Shown: positions 43,649 to 54,200, counted from the first letter of the stretch. The stretch is 64,000 bases of DNA from Paenibacillus rigui (GCF_002234615.1 NZ_NMQW01000017.1:186001-250000); one strand, 5' to 3'. A program made the numbers and translations. Notes: generated by a model not told the origin, from the letters alone.

Positions 43649-45410
43649 GGCTTCCCCCTCCTTCCACGAACGGTATGGTAAAGGAAACTCGTGTTCCTGC
43701 GTTCGGCTTGCTCTCGATGAGCAAACCCGCATCCGGTCCGTAATGCAGCTGCAGCCGCTCATTCACGTTCCTTAATCCATAGCTGGCGACGTCGGAAAAA
43801 TCCTGTTGATCCGCCGGCTCCTGCAGACTTTTTTTGATTAGCGCGAGCTGCTCCTCGGTCATTCCGATCCCGTCATCCAGGACCAGAAAGCTCATATGGT
43901 CTCCCTTGGGCTCCACATAAACGGTGATCATGCCTCTGCCCTCTTTCTTCTGCACGCCATGAATCATCGCATTCTCGACCAAAGGCTGAAGCAGCAGCTT
44001 CAGCATAAACTTATCCCTCAGCTCCGGATCCACAACAATATCGACATCGAACTTATCAGGAAAACGGATTGACTGGACCTGCGCATAATTTTTAATGTGA
44101 GCCAGCTCCTGATGGACAGGACAAAATTCCTTGCCCTTATTCAGACTAAACCGCAAAAAGTCGCTTAATGCCCCGACCATATCGGCAATCCGCTTCTCCT
44201 CCGTCAGCAGAGCTATCCAATGAATCGAGGAAAGCGTATTATACAAAAAGTGCGGGTTGATCTGCGCCTGCAGCGCCCTCATGTCGGCTTCCTTTTTCCG
44301 GGCCTCGTTGCGGATCACCTGCTTCTTCAGCTTCTCAATGTGCGATCCCAGCATGTTGTAGCTTTCCGCCAGCTTCCCCAGCTCATCCGTCGTCCCCGTC
44401 GTGTATAAAGGCAGCGGCTCCTCGGGATTGACCTTCGACAACAGTCGGGTCAACGCACGCAGCGGATTCGTCACCCGGTGCACTACAAAGAATACGATGC
44501 CCACCGTTGCAAGGATGGAGACGAGAACGGCAATCGCCGTCAGCTGTAAAATATACCGGTTCTGTGCACTGTACAGCTCAAAGGGGATGACTCCGACCAA
44601 CGTCCATCCGACTAACGCCTCCTTGTAATAAAGCATCGATTTCTTCTCATGCTTCTGCTCGCCATAGGTCATCGTCCCGTAAGCCGAATGCATGCCTGCT
44701 CTCACGCCGGGATACAAGGAATCGAACGGCTCCGACAGCCACTGCGATTCCGTTGCAGATACCACGTTTCCTTTCTCGTTGAGCAGTGCCACATTGCCTT
44801 GACCGTCACCGAGCTTCGGCTGCGACCAGTAGCGGGAGATGGCCTTTTCGTTGAGAGAGATCGACAGCCAGCCCAATGTCTGATAGTTGTTCACACTGCG
44901 AAGCGGGCGAATAAAGGAAAGCACCTTCGACCTTCCGTTATACGTATCGACCGTGTAAAGCTCCGTCCACATTTTCGACTCGATGTCGGGGATCCTCACA
45001 ATACGGTCCAGGTCGGAGCTGTAGATGGTAGCCGTGGATAAGGTTGGGTTCGCATTCGCCGGATATATCGTGACATTCAATATATAATCCTTCGAGCTGA
45101 CGAGATTAGCCATAAAAGCTATGATTCGGGTCTGAGTAGCTACGTCCTGATCCGTACGGTTCACATACTGCTGGATATCACTTTGCCCGATCAATGTAAT
45201 CGACAAATTCTCGACGTCCTGAAGCATGAAGCGAAGGTTTGCGTCCATTTGGCGCAGCGTATCGATACCTGCCTGCTCCGTCTTCTCTTCCGTAATGTTA
45301 GATGAGATTTTATACGCAAAACCCCCAAGGAATACCAAGGGGATTAGCGTAGTTACAAGCATGATAAAAGACAGCTTACGTCCTAAGGAGAGTCCCAGCC
45401 AACGCCACAT
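43626..45410 (-). CDS. YesM-type sensor histidine kinase
   Basis: 594-residue membrane kinase: membrane helix at about 12-33, extracellular dCache-like sensor (35-290), second helix (295-318), HAMP (320-372), His_kinase domain with phospho-acceptor H387 in QINPHFLYNTL, and HATPase_c with VENAMIHGV and DDGIGM. Pairs with the response regulator encoded by the overlapping next gene. Located between the transporter permeases and the mannosidase, it presumably senses extracellular mannoside, directly or through the loaded binding protein. Confidence 0.93.
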   Translation of the reverse strand: MWRWLGLSLGRKLSFIMLVTTLIPLVFLGGFAYKISSNITEEKTEQAGIDTLRQMDANLRFMLQDVENLSITLIGQSDIQQYVNRTDQDVATQTRIIAFMANLVSSKDYILNVTIYPANANPTLSTATIYSSDLDRIVRIPDIESKMWTELYTVDTYNGRSKVLSFIRPLRSVNNYQTLGWLSISLNEKAISRYWSQPKLGDGQGNVALLNEKGNVVSATESQWLSEPFDSLYPGVRAGMHSAYGTMTYGEQKHEKKSMLYYKEALVGWTLVGVIPFELYSAQNRYILQLTAIAVLVSILATVGIVFFVVHRVTNPLRALTRLLSKVNPEEPLPLYTTGTTDELGKLAESYNMLGSHIEKLKKQVIRNEARKKEADMRALQAQINPHFLYNTLSSIHWIALLTEEKRIADMVGALSDFLRFSLNKGKEFCPVHQELAHIKNYAQVQSIRFPDKFDVDIVVDPELRDKFMLKLLLQPLVENAMIHGVQKKEGRGMITVYVEPKGDHMSFLVLDDGIGMTEEQLALIKKSLQEPADQQDFSDVASYGLRNVNERLQLHYGPDAGLLIESKPNAGTRVSFTIPFVEGGGSHENHDRG

Positions 45411-45440
45411 TGAAATCTATCCTCCATTGCAGGAAAGTCT

Positions 45441-46322
45441 TTAGCCCTTCACCGCTCCCGCTGTCATCCCTTTCATTACTTGCTCCTGGAAAGCCAAATA
45501 GACTAGGATTGTAGGAATGACCGCTATAGTCATGGCCGCTAACGTTAGACCATAATCCGTCTGGTAGCCGTCTGCAAAGGTGGCAATGCTTAACGGCAGC
45601 GTCTTCAAGGTCGATTTACTGATAAAGACCAACGCAAACGAGAAATCATTCCACGAATGCAGGAAGCTAAGAATTGTAACGGTAGACAGCGCCGGCAGCG
45701 AGATGGGCAGCATTATGCGTAAGAATACACCCCATAGTCCCGTTCCGTCAATAAATGCGGCTTCCTCAATCTCCTTCGGCACCGAGGTCAAATATGCGGT
45801 AAGCACGAATATCGCCGTAGGCAGCGCGAAGGCCGTATAAGGAAGAATCAGCGCCCAGTACGTGTTCAGAACGGACATCTGCTTCATCAAAATGAACAAA
45901 GGCACCAGCGTACTGTGTATGGGAATCAGCATCCCAACGACGAAAAAGCCCATAATCCAGCCTTTGAACCTGAATTTCAGCCGGGCGATGACGAAGGAGG
46001 CCAGTGCCGAAATAAATAAAGTAAACACGAGCGAAACGACAGACACAATTACGGAATTGGCAAAAGCTGTTCCCATCTTAGAAGATTTCCAAGCTCTCGC
46101 AAAGTTATCCAGCTGCCATGCCTCCGGAAGCCCGAAGGGCCGGTTCATAAACTCGGCATTCGTCTTGAAGGCACTGATAAACAGCCAAAATAGCGGATAT
46201 AACGTTAACAGACCGTAGATGGTCAGCAGTGTCCAGAAAATCGCGCTTTTCCATTTTTTTGCGGTTCCGCTGCCGGATTTATAGGGCGATACCGATGTTT
46301 TTTGCACCATGACTCCGCTCAT
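45441..46322 (-). CDS. Carbohydrate ABC permease, MalG/GanQ type
   Basis: 293-residue inner-membrane permease with six helices of the CUT1 sugar importer family. EAA loop is EIEEAAFIDGTGLWGVFLRI. The start overlaps the stop of the partner permease (TAATG, with AAAGGAGG upstream). No ATPase gene is in the operon; CUT1 importers in this group commonly share a housekeeping MsmX-type ATPase encoded elsewhere. Likely imports manno-oligosaccharides. Confidence 0.93.
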   Translation of the reverse strand: MSGVMVQKTSVSPYKSGSGTAKKWKSAIFWTLLTIYGLLTLYPLFWLFISAFKTNAEFMNRPFGLPEAWQLDNFARAWKSSKMGTAFANSVIVSVVSLVFTLFISALASFVIARLKFRFKGWIMGFFVVGMLIPIHSTLVPLFILMKQMSVLNTYWALILPYTAFALPTAIFVLTAYLTSVPKEIEEAAFIDGTGLWGVFLRIMLPISLPALSTVTILSFLHSWNDFSFALVFISKSTLKTLPLSIATFADGYQTDYGLTLAAMTIAVIPTILVYLAFQEQVMKGMTAGAVKG

Positions 46323-47221
46323 TAGGCGTGCCCTCCTTTCGCTTCCTGCTTCGATTTACGGCTGGTCAGCCATTGGCTGGTACCGATAAAGAGCAAGCTG
46401 ATAATAATGATGGATGTAGATATCGCGCTTCCGTAGCCGTAACGGTAGGAAGAAAACGTCGAGTTGTACATATATGTTGCGAGAAGCTCCGTCGAATGCG
46501 CCGGACCACCCTTCGTCATGACATACACCAGGTCGAACGACTTCAAGCTGCCTGAAATGCACAAAATAATCGCGACCTGTACGGTGCTCCAGATCATCGG
46601 CAAAGTAATGGAAACCATTTTTCTCGCGCCGCTTGCACCATCGATCAGTGCCGCGTCGTGAATCTCTCCTGGAATGTTCTGAAGCGCTGAAATAAAGATG
46701 ATCAGATACAATCCGACAAAGCTCCACAACAACGGAGGGATCAGCGAAAAGATAGCAATATGAGCATCGGACAGCCATTGCAGCTTCCAGCTTCCCAAGC
46801 CTATGGCATCCAGAAGAAAGTTCAGAATCCCGATTTGCGGATGGTAAATGTACTGCCAGATCATCCCGATAATAACGGAGGACATGACCATCGGCATAAA
46901 GATCGCAGACCGTAAAAACCGCTGAAGCGGATTACTTTTATAAAGCACAATAGCAAGCACTAAAGCTAAGGGAACCTGCCCTAATACAGAAGCTAATACA
47001 AAAATGACGTTATTTTTGAGTGCCCTCCAAAATACCGGATCGTGGATAACTTCCACATAATTTTTTAATCCGATGAATTTGGCCTCTCCGATGCCTTTCC
47101 AATCAAAGAAGCCGTAGTAAGCGGACCAGATAACAGGAACAAAAACAAATAAAGTATAAATTACTAAAGCGGGAAGTAAGCCGAGGATGACAAACCGGCG
47201 TACGTTCAATGTATTAGTCAC
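46322..47221 (-). CDS. Carbohydrate ABC permease, MalF/LacF type
   Basis: 299-residue CUT1 permease, six membrane helices, EAA loop EIHDAALIDGASGARKMVSI. I choose the GTG at 47221 because GAAAGGA lies ten bases upstream; a GTG three codons earlier (47230) is too close to the ribosome binding site. Forms the channel with the next permease. Confidence 0.92.
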   Translation of the reverse strand: MTNTLNVRRFVILGLLPALVIYTLFVFVPVIWSAYYGFFDWKGIGEAKFIGLKNYVEVIHDPVFWRALKNNVIFVLASVLGQVPLALVLAIVLYKSNPLQRFLRSAIFMPMVMSSVIIGMIWQYIYHPQIGILNFLLDAIGLGSWKLQWLSDAHIAIFSLIPPLLWSFVGLYLIIFISALQNIPGEIHDAALIDGASGARKMVSITLPMIWSTVQVAIILCISGSLKSFDLVYVMTKGGPAHSTELLATYMYNSTFSSYRYGYGSAISTSIIIISLLFIGTSQWLTSRKSKQEAKGGHA

Positions 47222-47290
47222 GAATCTCACTTCCTTTCAAATAATCAGCCCTCCGGGAGGGAGGGCTGCTGTAATTGGGGAGTTACCGGT

Positions 47291-48619
47291 TTATTTACCG
47301 AGAGCACCCGCCTGTGCATCTTGAATTTTCTTGGCAATCGCTTCCGGATTGCCGCCCATCAGAAGCTCCTGGAGACCGTTGTTGATTACTTCAACTGCAG
47401 CAGAGCTCAGCTTGGAATCGTATACCGGTGTAATTTTCACATTCTTCATCAGCTCGTTCAGCTCTACAAACAGCGGATGCGCTTTGGATTTATCTACATC
47501 GATTTTGTAGCTGACCAGCGTGCTGCTATCCAAGGTTGCTTTTTGTCCTTCAGGACCGGACAAGGCGTACAGCAGCTGCAAAGCCGCTTCTTTTTGTGCG
47601 CCGGACACTTTTTTGCTCATACCCATTCCTGTCCCTACAACGCCTGCAGTCGATTGAGCCTGACCTTTGCCGCCGTCAACCGGAGGCAGTACGGAAATAT
47701 GGGTTGTGTCGAGAATTTCCTTTGGAGCGGTTTTTACAAGATTTGCGAGCGCCCAGCCGCCATCCATGAACATAGCCGCTTTCCCTTGTGTATACAGCTG
47801 GATCATTTGATTCTCGTCAATGCTGTTGAAGCCGTCCTGGAACGCTTTCGATTTGCCCAAATCTTGAAGCACCGTCAAGGCTTTCACGAATTCAGGATCT
47901 GTGAATTTCGCTCCGTTTTGCGTTGCTGCTTTTAAGAACCAATCCGTACCGGTCACACGGTCGCCGATTGTACTGAAAATTGTCGATTGTGCTACCCAGT
48001 TCGCTTTGTTCCCCAAAGCTACTGGAATCACATTGTTTTTGTTGAACGTATCGATCGCCGTTTTCAGCTCATCCCATGTTTTAGGCACTTTCACATTGTA
48101 CTTGTCGAAAATCGCCTGGTTGTAATAAATGAAGGAGCTCGGTGCCAGGTTCATCGGTACGGAATAAATTTTGCCGTCTACCGTGAAGCCGTCCAATGCA
48201 TTCGGGATGAAGTTATTTTTCCATTCCGGCTTGGTGTTTAGAAACTCGTCAACCGGCTGAAGCAGCTTGCCGTTCACGAATTCCTTCGTCATGGCGTCAG
48301 GCCACATCACGAACATATCCGGCATTTCATCCGCTGCAGCTACGGTGCGCAGGCGAGTTTTCAGACCGTCTGTCGGAAGACCTTCTACTTCCAATGTCAC
48401 TTCCGGGTGAGCCGCTTGGAAATCATCCAAAATTTTACGCATAGCGATCGCTTTCGCGTCCTGGCCTGTCCAGTTGTGCCATACGGAAAGCTTTACTTTT
48501 TCTTTGGAACCACCGCCTGCGGCAGCCCCTTTATTGTCAGCCTGCTGTCCGCCTCCGCATCCTGCAAGCATGGTCGCTGTAGCTAACATAGCCAGACTTA
48601 CTTTCGTTATCTTTTTCAT
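47291..48619 (-). CDS. Sugar-binding lipoprotein of the CUT1 importer (mannoside locus)
   Basis: 442-residue extracellular solute-binding protein of family 1. Lipoprotein signal MKKITKVSLAMLATATMLAG followed by the lipobox cysteine and a Gly/Gln/Ala linker; the mature domain begins VKLSVWHNWTGQDAKA and carries EGLPTDGLKTRL and AMFMDGGWALANL, typical of oligosaccharide receptors. The ATG at 48619 has GGGGAG nine bases upstream; upstream codons in the same frame are not signal-like. First gene of the mannoside operon, followed by two permeases. Confidence 0.93.
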   Translation of the reverse strand: MKKITKVSLAMLATATMLAGCGGGQQADNKGAAAGGGSKEKVKLSVWHNWTGQDAKAIAMRKILDDFQAAHPEVTLEVEGLPTDGLKTRLRTVAAADEMPDMFVMWPDAMTKEFVNGKLLQPVDEFLNTKPEWKNNFIPNALDGFTVDGKIYSVPMNLAPSSFIYYNQAIFDKYNVKVPKTWDELKTAIDTFNKNNVIPVALGNKANWVAQSTIFSTIGDRVTGTDWFLKAATQNGAKFTDPEFVKALTVLQDLGKSKAFQDGFNSIDENQMIQLYTQGKAAMFMDGGWALANLVKTAPKEILDTTHISVLPPVDGGKGQAQSTAGVVGTGMGMSKKVSGAQKEAALQLLYALSGPEGQKATLDSSTLVSYKIDVDKSKAHPLFVELNELMKNVKITPVYDSKLSSAAVEVINNGLQELLMGGNPEAIAKKIQDAQAGALGK

Positions 48620-48785
48620 GTTCTTACTCTCCCCTTTCGTTTCTAACCTCATTCTATAGACTTCACGCCTTTTCAGTAAGGGGAATTTCATAAGAAGCAG
48701 GGTAGAAAAATATCGGATGAGGGGGGTGGGTGGAGACGAAACATAGGAGAGAGGTGAATGATGAATCCTTGAGAGACATCCGGAG

Positions 48786-48857
48786 CAAGGGGTGTGCCTA
48801 CGGTCGCTTTTTTCGGAACGACAAAAAAGAAGACGCAAAAAAGGCACACGCATCCCT
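48786..48857. repeat. Complex inverted repeat upstream of the mannoside operon
   Basis: AAGGGGTGTGCCT (48787-48799) pairs with AGGCACAC-gcat-CCCTT (48842-48857). Inside are mirrored runs GTCGCTTTTTT and AAAAAAGAAGACG. It lies about 170 bases before the binding-protein start. It may be a terminator for something now lost or a regulatory structure; no CDS ends nearby. Confidence 0.5.
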
Positions 48858-49077
48858 TATACCTCTACGGTCTCCAATTGGTCGAACCTTTATTTATTAG
48901 CTAACTAGTAGCGTTGCTCCTTCCCTACACGAAAAAGAGGAGAGTTATCATAATTGGGGCGAAGACTTATTGTAATTTCAGCTATGACACGAAGCCTGGC
49001 AAATGTATTTGGCAGGCGCAAGGTCAATTCGATTCTGGCAACGATTGGGCAAGTGATTGCTTTGTTCTCCGTATTAC

Positions 49078-49160
49078 TTCACAACGAGGGACTCGAACCC
49101 TCAATGTCTTACGACCGCGAATTTTAAGTTCGCTACGTCTGCCAATTCCGCCAGAGGCGC
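49078..49160 (-). tRNA. tRNA-Leu(TAA)-like sequence with decayed acceptor stem
   Basis: The minus strand reads TGGCGGAATTGGCAGACG (D arm), then anticodon stem GCGAA/TTCGC with loop CTTAAAA (anticodon TAA), variable arm GTC-GTAA-GAC, and T arm GAGGG-TTCGAGT-CCCTC. These parts are intact and of Leu type. The acceptor strands GCGCCTC and GTTGTGA pair at only about four of seven positions, and the 3-prime end is GTA, not CCA. Probably a pseudo-tRNA. Confidence 0.6.
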
Positions 49161-49170
49161 ATAAAAGATA

Positions 49171-49200
49171 TGATGGGTCTGACTGGAATCGAACCTGCAT
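49171..49200 (-). pseudogene. 3-prime tRNA fragment
   Basis: Minus strand GGTTCGATTCC followed by AGTCAGACCCATCA resembles a tRNA T arm plus acceptor end, 10 bases before the tRNA-Leu-like sequence. No matching 5-prime half is present; the T stem is imperfect. Confidence 0.45.
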
Positions 49201-49204
49201 TTTT

Positions 49205-49356
49205 GCTTTTATTTGAAATTCGTAATTGAGATCATCCATTTTGATTGTCGACGTACTCCCTAGCCAGGAATTACAGTGTGAACAAAATCCGGGGGAACTA
49301 CGGTGATCCATAATCAAATTTGTTCTTGCACATTCAGGACAGATCTCCATTAACAT
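49205..49356 (-). pseudogene. Zinc-ribbon protein remnant
   Basis: An open minus-strand stretch from ATG 49356 encodes MEICPECARTNLIMDHRS then PGFCSHCNSWLGS. Two CxxC pairs followed by WLG are reminiscent of zinc ribbons in TniQ/TnsD-like and related helix-turn-helix proteins. The frame then runs without stop through the tRNA-like sequences, so it is not an intact gene. It may be a piece of a mobile element left beside the tRNAs. Confidence 0.4.
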
Positions 49357-49364
49357 TAATAATA

Positions 49365-49401
49365 AACTTAGCCCCACAGCAAAGGGCTGCGGGGCTAAGT
49401 T
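49365..49401 (-). terminator. Terminator of the second glycan operon
   Basis: AACTTAGCCCCACAGC (49365-49380) pairs with GCTGCGGGGCTAAGTT (49386-49401) with one mismatch; on the minus strand TATTATTAATGTT follows. Lies 43 bases after the GH2 stop. Confidence 0.8.
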
Positions 49402-49444
49402 CATATTTTAAAGGGGGGCGATTATTATTATTTTTAAATCTTCT

Positions 49445-51223
49445 TCAACCTTCTTCTTTTAATGCGCCGATTATCTTTCGAATATCCTCTAAAGGTACTT
49501 TAGGTTCTCTGTTATAGGTCAGCAATCCGTTTATCTCCTGCTCCACATCCGTTAATTGCGTGTAACAGAAACCTTGCACGACGGGGGATGCGATTAACGG
49601 GTCTACGACTGCGGCCAATCGCTGAAGGAAGTCCTGATCATTATCTGCGCCGGAATAGCCCCAGCCTTCCCATTCGCTTTTCTTGTACGCGATGCCACCA
49701 AATTCAGAGACAAGGATGGGCTCACCTTGATATAAGGTTTTCCCCACATGTAATTGCCGTTCAGCTGGTCTTGACTGAATTGCATTATCGACTGTGCGGT
49801 AACGTTCTATCAGTACATGTTCCCGCCATTCGTAGTCATGAATAGTCAACAGATCAGATGTCATATGCTCCCAACCATCGTTGGAAATGACAAGTCGGTG
49901 CGGATCCAGCGATTTGGTCAAATAGTACATTGCATTGGCATGATGCTGCTCTCTTGCATCCGTCAAAATATTCGGTACGCCCCAGCTTTCATTGAGCGGT
50001 ACCCAGGCTACGATTGACGGATGATTGTAATCACGTTCGATTGCTTCTTGCCACTCCTGCGTCAAGCGGCGAATGTAGGTCTCATTAAGAGCGCAGGCAT
50101 TCGCCGCTTCTCCCCAAACGAGTAAACCAAGCCGGTCACACCAATACAGATAACGCGGGTCTTCAATCTTTTGATGCTTGCGAGCTCCATTAAAGCCCAT
50201 CGACTTCGTCAACTCAACATCTTGACGTATCGCCTCATCCGATGGTGCTGTCAAGAGTCCTTCTGGGAAATACCCTTGATCCAAAACCAATCGCATGAAA
50301 TACGGATGATTGTTTAGGCATAGCTTTCCTTTTTCCACAGAAATTTTGCGCATGCCGAAGTAGCTAGTAACCTGATCCACAATCTGCCCATTCTGACTAA
50401 GCTCGAAATGAACATCATACAAATGCGGATGCTCAGGTGTCCACCAGCGATCTGGACGGCTGAAATGATAGTCGAAATCCGGTAATTGCACGGTACAATT
50501 ATCAATGTTACTATGAATGCGAATGACCTGCTCAACAAGCTCCTCACCTTTGAAGCTTACCCGTATGCGAAGCTTAACATCTGAACCCATGCAAGATTCT
50601 AATCCATTGACAAAAGTCCTCAACTGGACCGTATTCTGATCGATGTCAGGTGTCATTTTCACATGATCCAAATGAAGCACAGAGACTGCCTCCAGCCAAA
50701 CCGTCTGCCAAATGCCCGTCGTTCGCGTATAAAATATCGCCTCCGACTTATCCTTCCAATATTGCTTGCCCCGCGGCAAACTCAAATCCCGCGCATAATC
50801 TTCTGCGCGAACAACCAGCACATTTTCTCCTGCATGAAGCGAATTCGTTATATTAACAGAAAATGAGGTATGCCCACCTTCGTGCTTCGTTATAAATTGT
50901 CCGTTTATCCAAACAGATGCAGCATAATCTACTGCTCCGAAGTGTAGAACAACCTGTCTACCCTTCCAGTCATCTGGCAGCCGTAATGACCGCTGGTACC
51001 AGACAACATCGTGAACCCCTTTGTCCTCTATACCACTCAGCTTGCTTTCGTAACAAAAGGGAACTTGAATTTGTTGTGTGAACGGATGGTTACCAGCTCC
51101 CCACCCCGCCTGCTCACCAACCCGGTTATCATCAAATTCAAACGCCCACTCCCCATTTAAATTCATCCATTCGTTTCTTACAAATTGCGGTCGCGGATAT
51201 TCATTCCGTATCATTGCCTTCAT
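49445..51223 (-). CDS. Glycoside hydrolase family 2 (beta-glucuronidase/galactosidase-like)
   Basis: 592-residue GH2 enzyme without signal peptide, hence cytoplasmic. Jelly-roll sugar-binding domain (about 1-180), immunoglobulin-like domain (about 180-290), then TIM barrel with acid/base E412 in PLNESWGVP and nucleophile E507 in VSEFGGIA. It is shorter than LacZ and similar in size to beta-glucuronidase, but the glucuronidase NxK motif is not evident, so specificity is open. Last gene of the operon that encodes two binding proteins, permeases, a two-component system and a secreted trefoil protein; it would finish breakdown of the imported oligosaccharide. Confidence 0.92.
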   Translation of the reverse strand: MKAMIRNEYPRPQFVRNEWMNLNGEWAFEFDDNRVGEQAGWGAGNHPFTQQIQVPFCYESKLSGIEDKGVHDVVWYQRSLRLPDDWKGRQVVLHFGAVDYAASVWINGQFITKHEGGHTSFSVNITNSLHAGENVLVVRAEDYARDLSLPRGKQYWKDKSEAIFYTRTTGIWQTVWLEAVSVLHLDHVKMTPDIDQNTVQLRTFVNGLESCMGSDVKLRIRVSFKGEELVEQVIRIHSNIDNCTVQLPDFDYHFSRPDRWWTPEHPHLYDVHFELSQNGQIVDQVTSYFGMRKISVEKGKLCLNNHPYFMRLVLDQGYFPEGLLTAPSDEAIRQDVELTKSMGFNGARKHQKIEDPRYLYWCDRLGLLVWGEAANACALNETYIRRLTQEWQEAIERDYNHPSIVAWVPLNESWGVPNILTDAREQHHANAMYYLTKSLDPHRLVISNDGWEHMTSDLLTIHDYEWREHVLIERYRTVDNAIQSRPAERQLHVGKTLYQGEPILVSEFGGIAYKKSEWEGWGYSGADNDQDFLQRLAAVVDPLIASPVVQGFCYTQLTDVEQEINGLLTYNREPKVPLEDIRKIIGALKEEG

Positions 51224-51298
51224 CTCCTTAAGCAGAGCGGGATGAATTTGAGTTTTTACAAATTCGCCCCGCTTATGATGCCTTATTTAGGGTGCATA

Positions 51299-54200
51299 TT
51301 ATGGTGAAGAACTGAACAGCCATTGCTGATTAGCCGTATTCATATCTTGATATTGGGAGATATTTGTACCATCTATCGTTGAACCACCTTCTACATCAAT
51401 CAACTTTCCACTGTTACGGTTGACGATCTTCCAATAACCACCGCCGACACTCACGACTTGCCATTGTTGATTCGCAGCTCCAGATCCCGTATCGGTATAT
51501 TGCGAAATATTTGCACCATTTGCGGTGGACGACCCTTCTACATCAATCGTTTTGCCGCTGTTCACATTGATGAACTTCCAGTAACCGCTACCTTGATCGA
51601 CCGCTTTCCACTGCTGAGCCGTTATCGCACTATCATGCCACTGCCGAATGTTAGCGGAATTTGCCATTGATGCATCTTGTACATCGATAACTCGCCCACT
51701 TTTCTTGTTTGCAATTTTGTAAATCGCATTATTAGTAAGTGTACTCACGGGTTGTGGTACTTCGATAAATGCCCATTGCTGGTTAGGAGTCCCTGAATCC
51801 GTAAATTGGCTTATATTCCTACTGTCATCTCGGCCAGAGCTTTCCACATCGACGGCCTTACCGCTATTTCGATTAATGATTTTCCAGAAGCCTTGGCCCA
51901 CGCCGGTAACCGTCCATTGTTGATTCGTCGCACCAGATCCATTGTCAGTATATTGGGAAATATTCGCACCGTTCGCTGTGGAGGACCCTTCTACGTCAAT
52001 CGCTTTGCCACTATTCAGATTAATGAACTTCCAGTATCCACTCCCCTGGTCAACCGCTTTCCACTGCTGGCCTGTGCCATTGATATCATGATACTGAGAA
52101 ATATTAGCGGAATTAGCTGTTGATGCACCTTGGACATCTATTAACTTCCCGCTGTTCCGATTCACGATCTTATACACTTTGCCATTGGTAATTTGCGTAG
52201 CCGGCGTAGTGCCACCTGGCAAATAACTTAGGTGGCTCAGCATCTGCTTCTGTCCGCTGGATAAATTGCTTTCGATTTGATCAATATTTTTGTAACCGAA
52301 CATATCCTCAAGCATCGCGATGGACTCCAATTGCACAGCTAATTGCCAAGTTAAGCATTCCAAGCCATAATACTCCGTAAAATTATTCCCCATAATCCCT
52401 TCGCCCAGCAATGCTTTGAACTGGTAGCCAAGTCGTCCGTCATAATCGGTCGGCGCATTTGCATTGTTCGCTAGAATTTTAGCGAAGCTGAGGTATTGTG
52501 CGTCTCCCGTACTTACGTACAATCTGTAAAACTCCGCAGGACCATTAATCATAAACGTATCTGTATACGAATGTCCGGTTGCGACAAGGCTTTGCCCCAC
52601 CAAGCCTGCTGACGGCCAAGGGCTCTTAAGATCGGAAGTGACCACGCCATCAACGCCTTTGGCGGCATTGTGCGCTGCATCCTGCTCCGAGGATGCCGTT
52701 GCCGATTTATCCTGCGCGATGTTAGAGCCAGAACCATCATATACTTTGAACTCGTAGATGCTTGGCCATGGTCCACCTTCTGCTCCAGTAATTGTAATGC
52801 GTACATAACGCGCAGTCGCTGTACCATTATCCACATAGCCCATGGATACGGGTCTGGCGGTATTACCGGTTTTATCAATAAATGTCGTCCAGTTCGTGTT
52901 ATCAGTAGATGTTTCAATCTTGTACTTGTAATACACATTTCCATACTCAAACATCGTTTCAACTCGGCTAATACTGTAATTTGCACCCAAATCTACTTTG
53001 AACCACGATGGATATACAGCGCCATTCGCTGCCCAACGTGTTGATGGGTACACGTTATAGTTGTAAGCGAATGTCCAGCTTTGAACATAGTTTCCCGCGT
53101 TCTTTGCTGCACTTAACCACTTACTATCTCCCGTTACATCATAAAGGGAGTTAAAAGCATTCAAGGCCATCATTCCAGCTTCTTTATCCATCGTATTGTT
53201 ATTGTCAGGCGTACCACCCACGTAACTATAGGTTTGATCGACATTCGTCAGCGACCAGTTTCCTGCTTGAATGGCTGCCGTATAATAGCGCGGATCATGC
53301 GTAGCCAAATACAATTTTATAAGAAAACGAATCGGATTTGTTGTATTGAACTTGCCTGCATTTTGGACAGTACCATCGATGTTATAGCTTCTTGCCCATG
53401 AGCCGTCTGCTGCTTGCTTCGTGACTAGGAAATCACCGAATTTCTGCACATAGATCATCCAGTTGTCGTGATAATCTCCTCGGGCATAAGCCGTATTATA
53501 AGCATCAAGCACTCCTTCGGCCGCATCTGAAACGGTCCGAAGAAACAGGGGGTCAGAACCCCATAGTCCTGTATCACTAAAGAAATCCGTTTGAGGAATA
53601 CCTGCAGCTGTCATAGAGCTATTTGCCCAGAAGTCGATCATCGCAACACCTTTACTCAGATTGCTTGCGTTATTATTCTTATAACCGTCACGAATCATCT
53701 CCCAGCCGACCTTGGTCTGTTGACCCACGAAACCGGATTGCAAATGATAGCCCGTATCACCGCTTGTTCTCGTTAAAGAACTCCAGGGAAGACCGTTAGC
53801 CCCATTAGCGAAGCTCTGATATTTGGCACCAAAATAAGATAAGTCATTATTGTAGATCGTATTCGCATCAATATAATTCACTGTTGGATTATAAAGGTTG
53901 TACGCATATTTCCAAACGCTTCCTTGCGTAGTCGAGAAGTCCGTATCTTGCCCTACTTTTATAACCAGAGAGTACGAATGACTAACGCCCGTTTGCACGG
54001 GATGGCTGCGTCGAACGAGCCCTGTCAAGTGAAGCAAACCATTCTGGTCATTACCGTAGTAATTTTTATCACCTTCGGTGCTTGGATATATATAATTTAA
54101 TGTGGGACGAGGTGATTTCTTAACACCAATGGCACCAAATTTAAACCCTGCATCTACAAGCCAGGATTCGCTGGATTCACTTTGAACAGAGCTTAAATTT

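Noticed and set aside
49024-49404. 126-codon minus frame containing the zinc ribbon
   Set aside because: It runs through two tRNA-like sequences and begins inside a terminator, so it is not an intact gene. Only the zinc-ribbon part is reported as a remnant.
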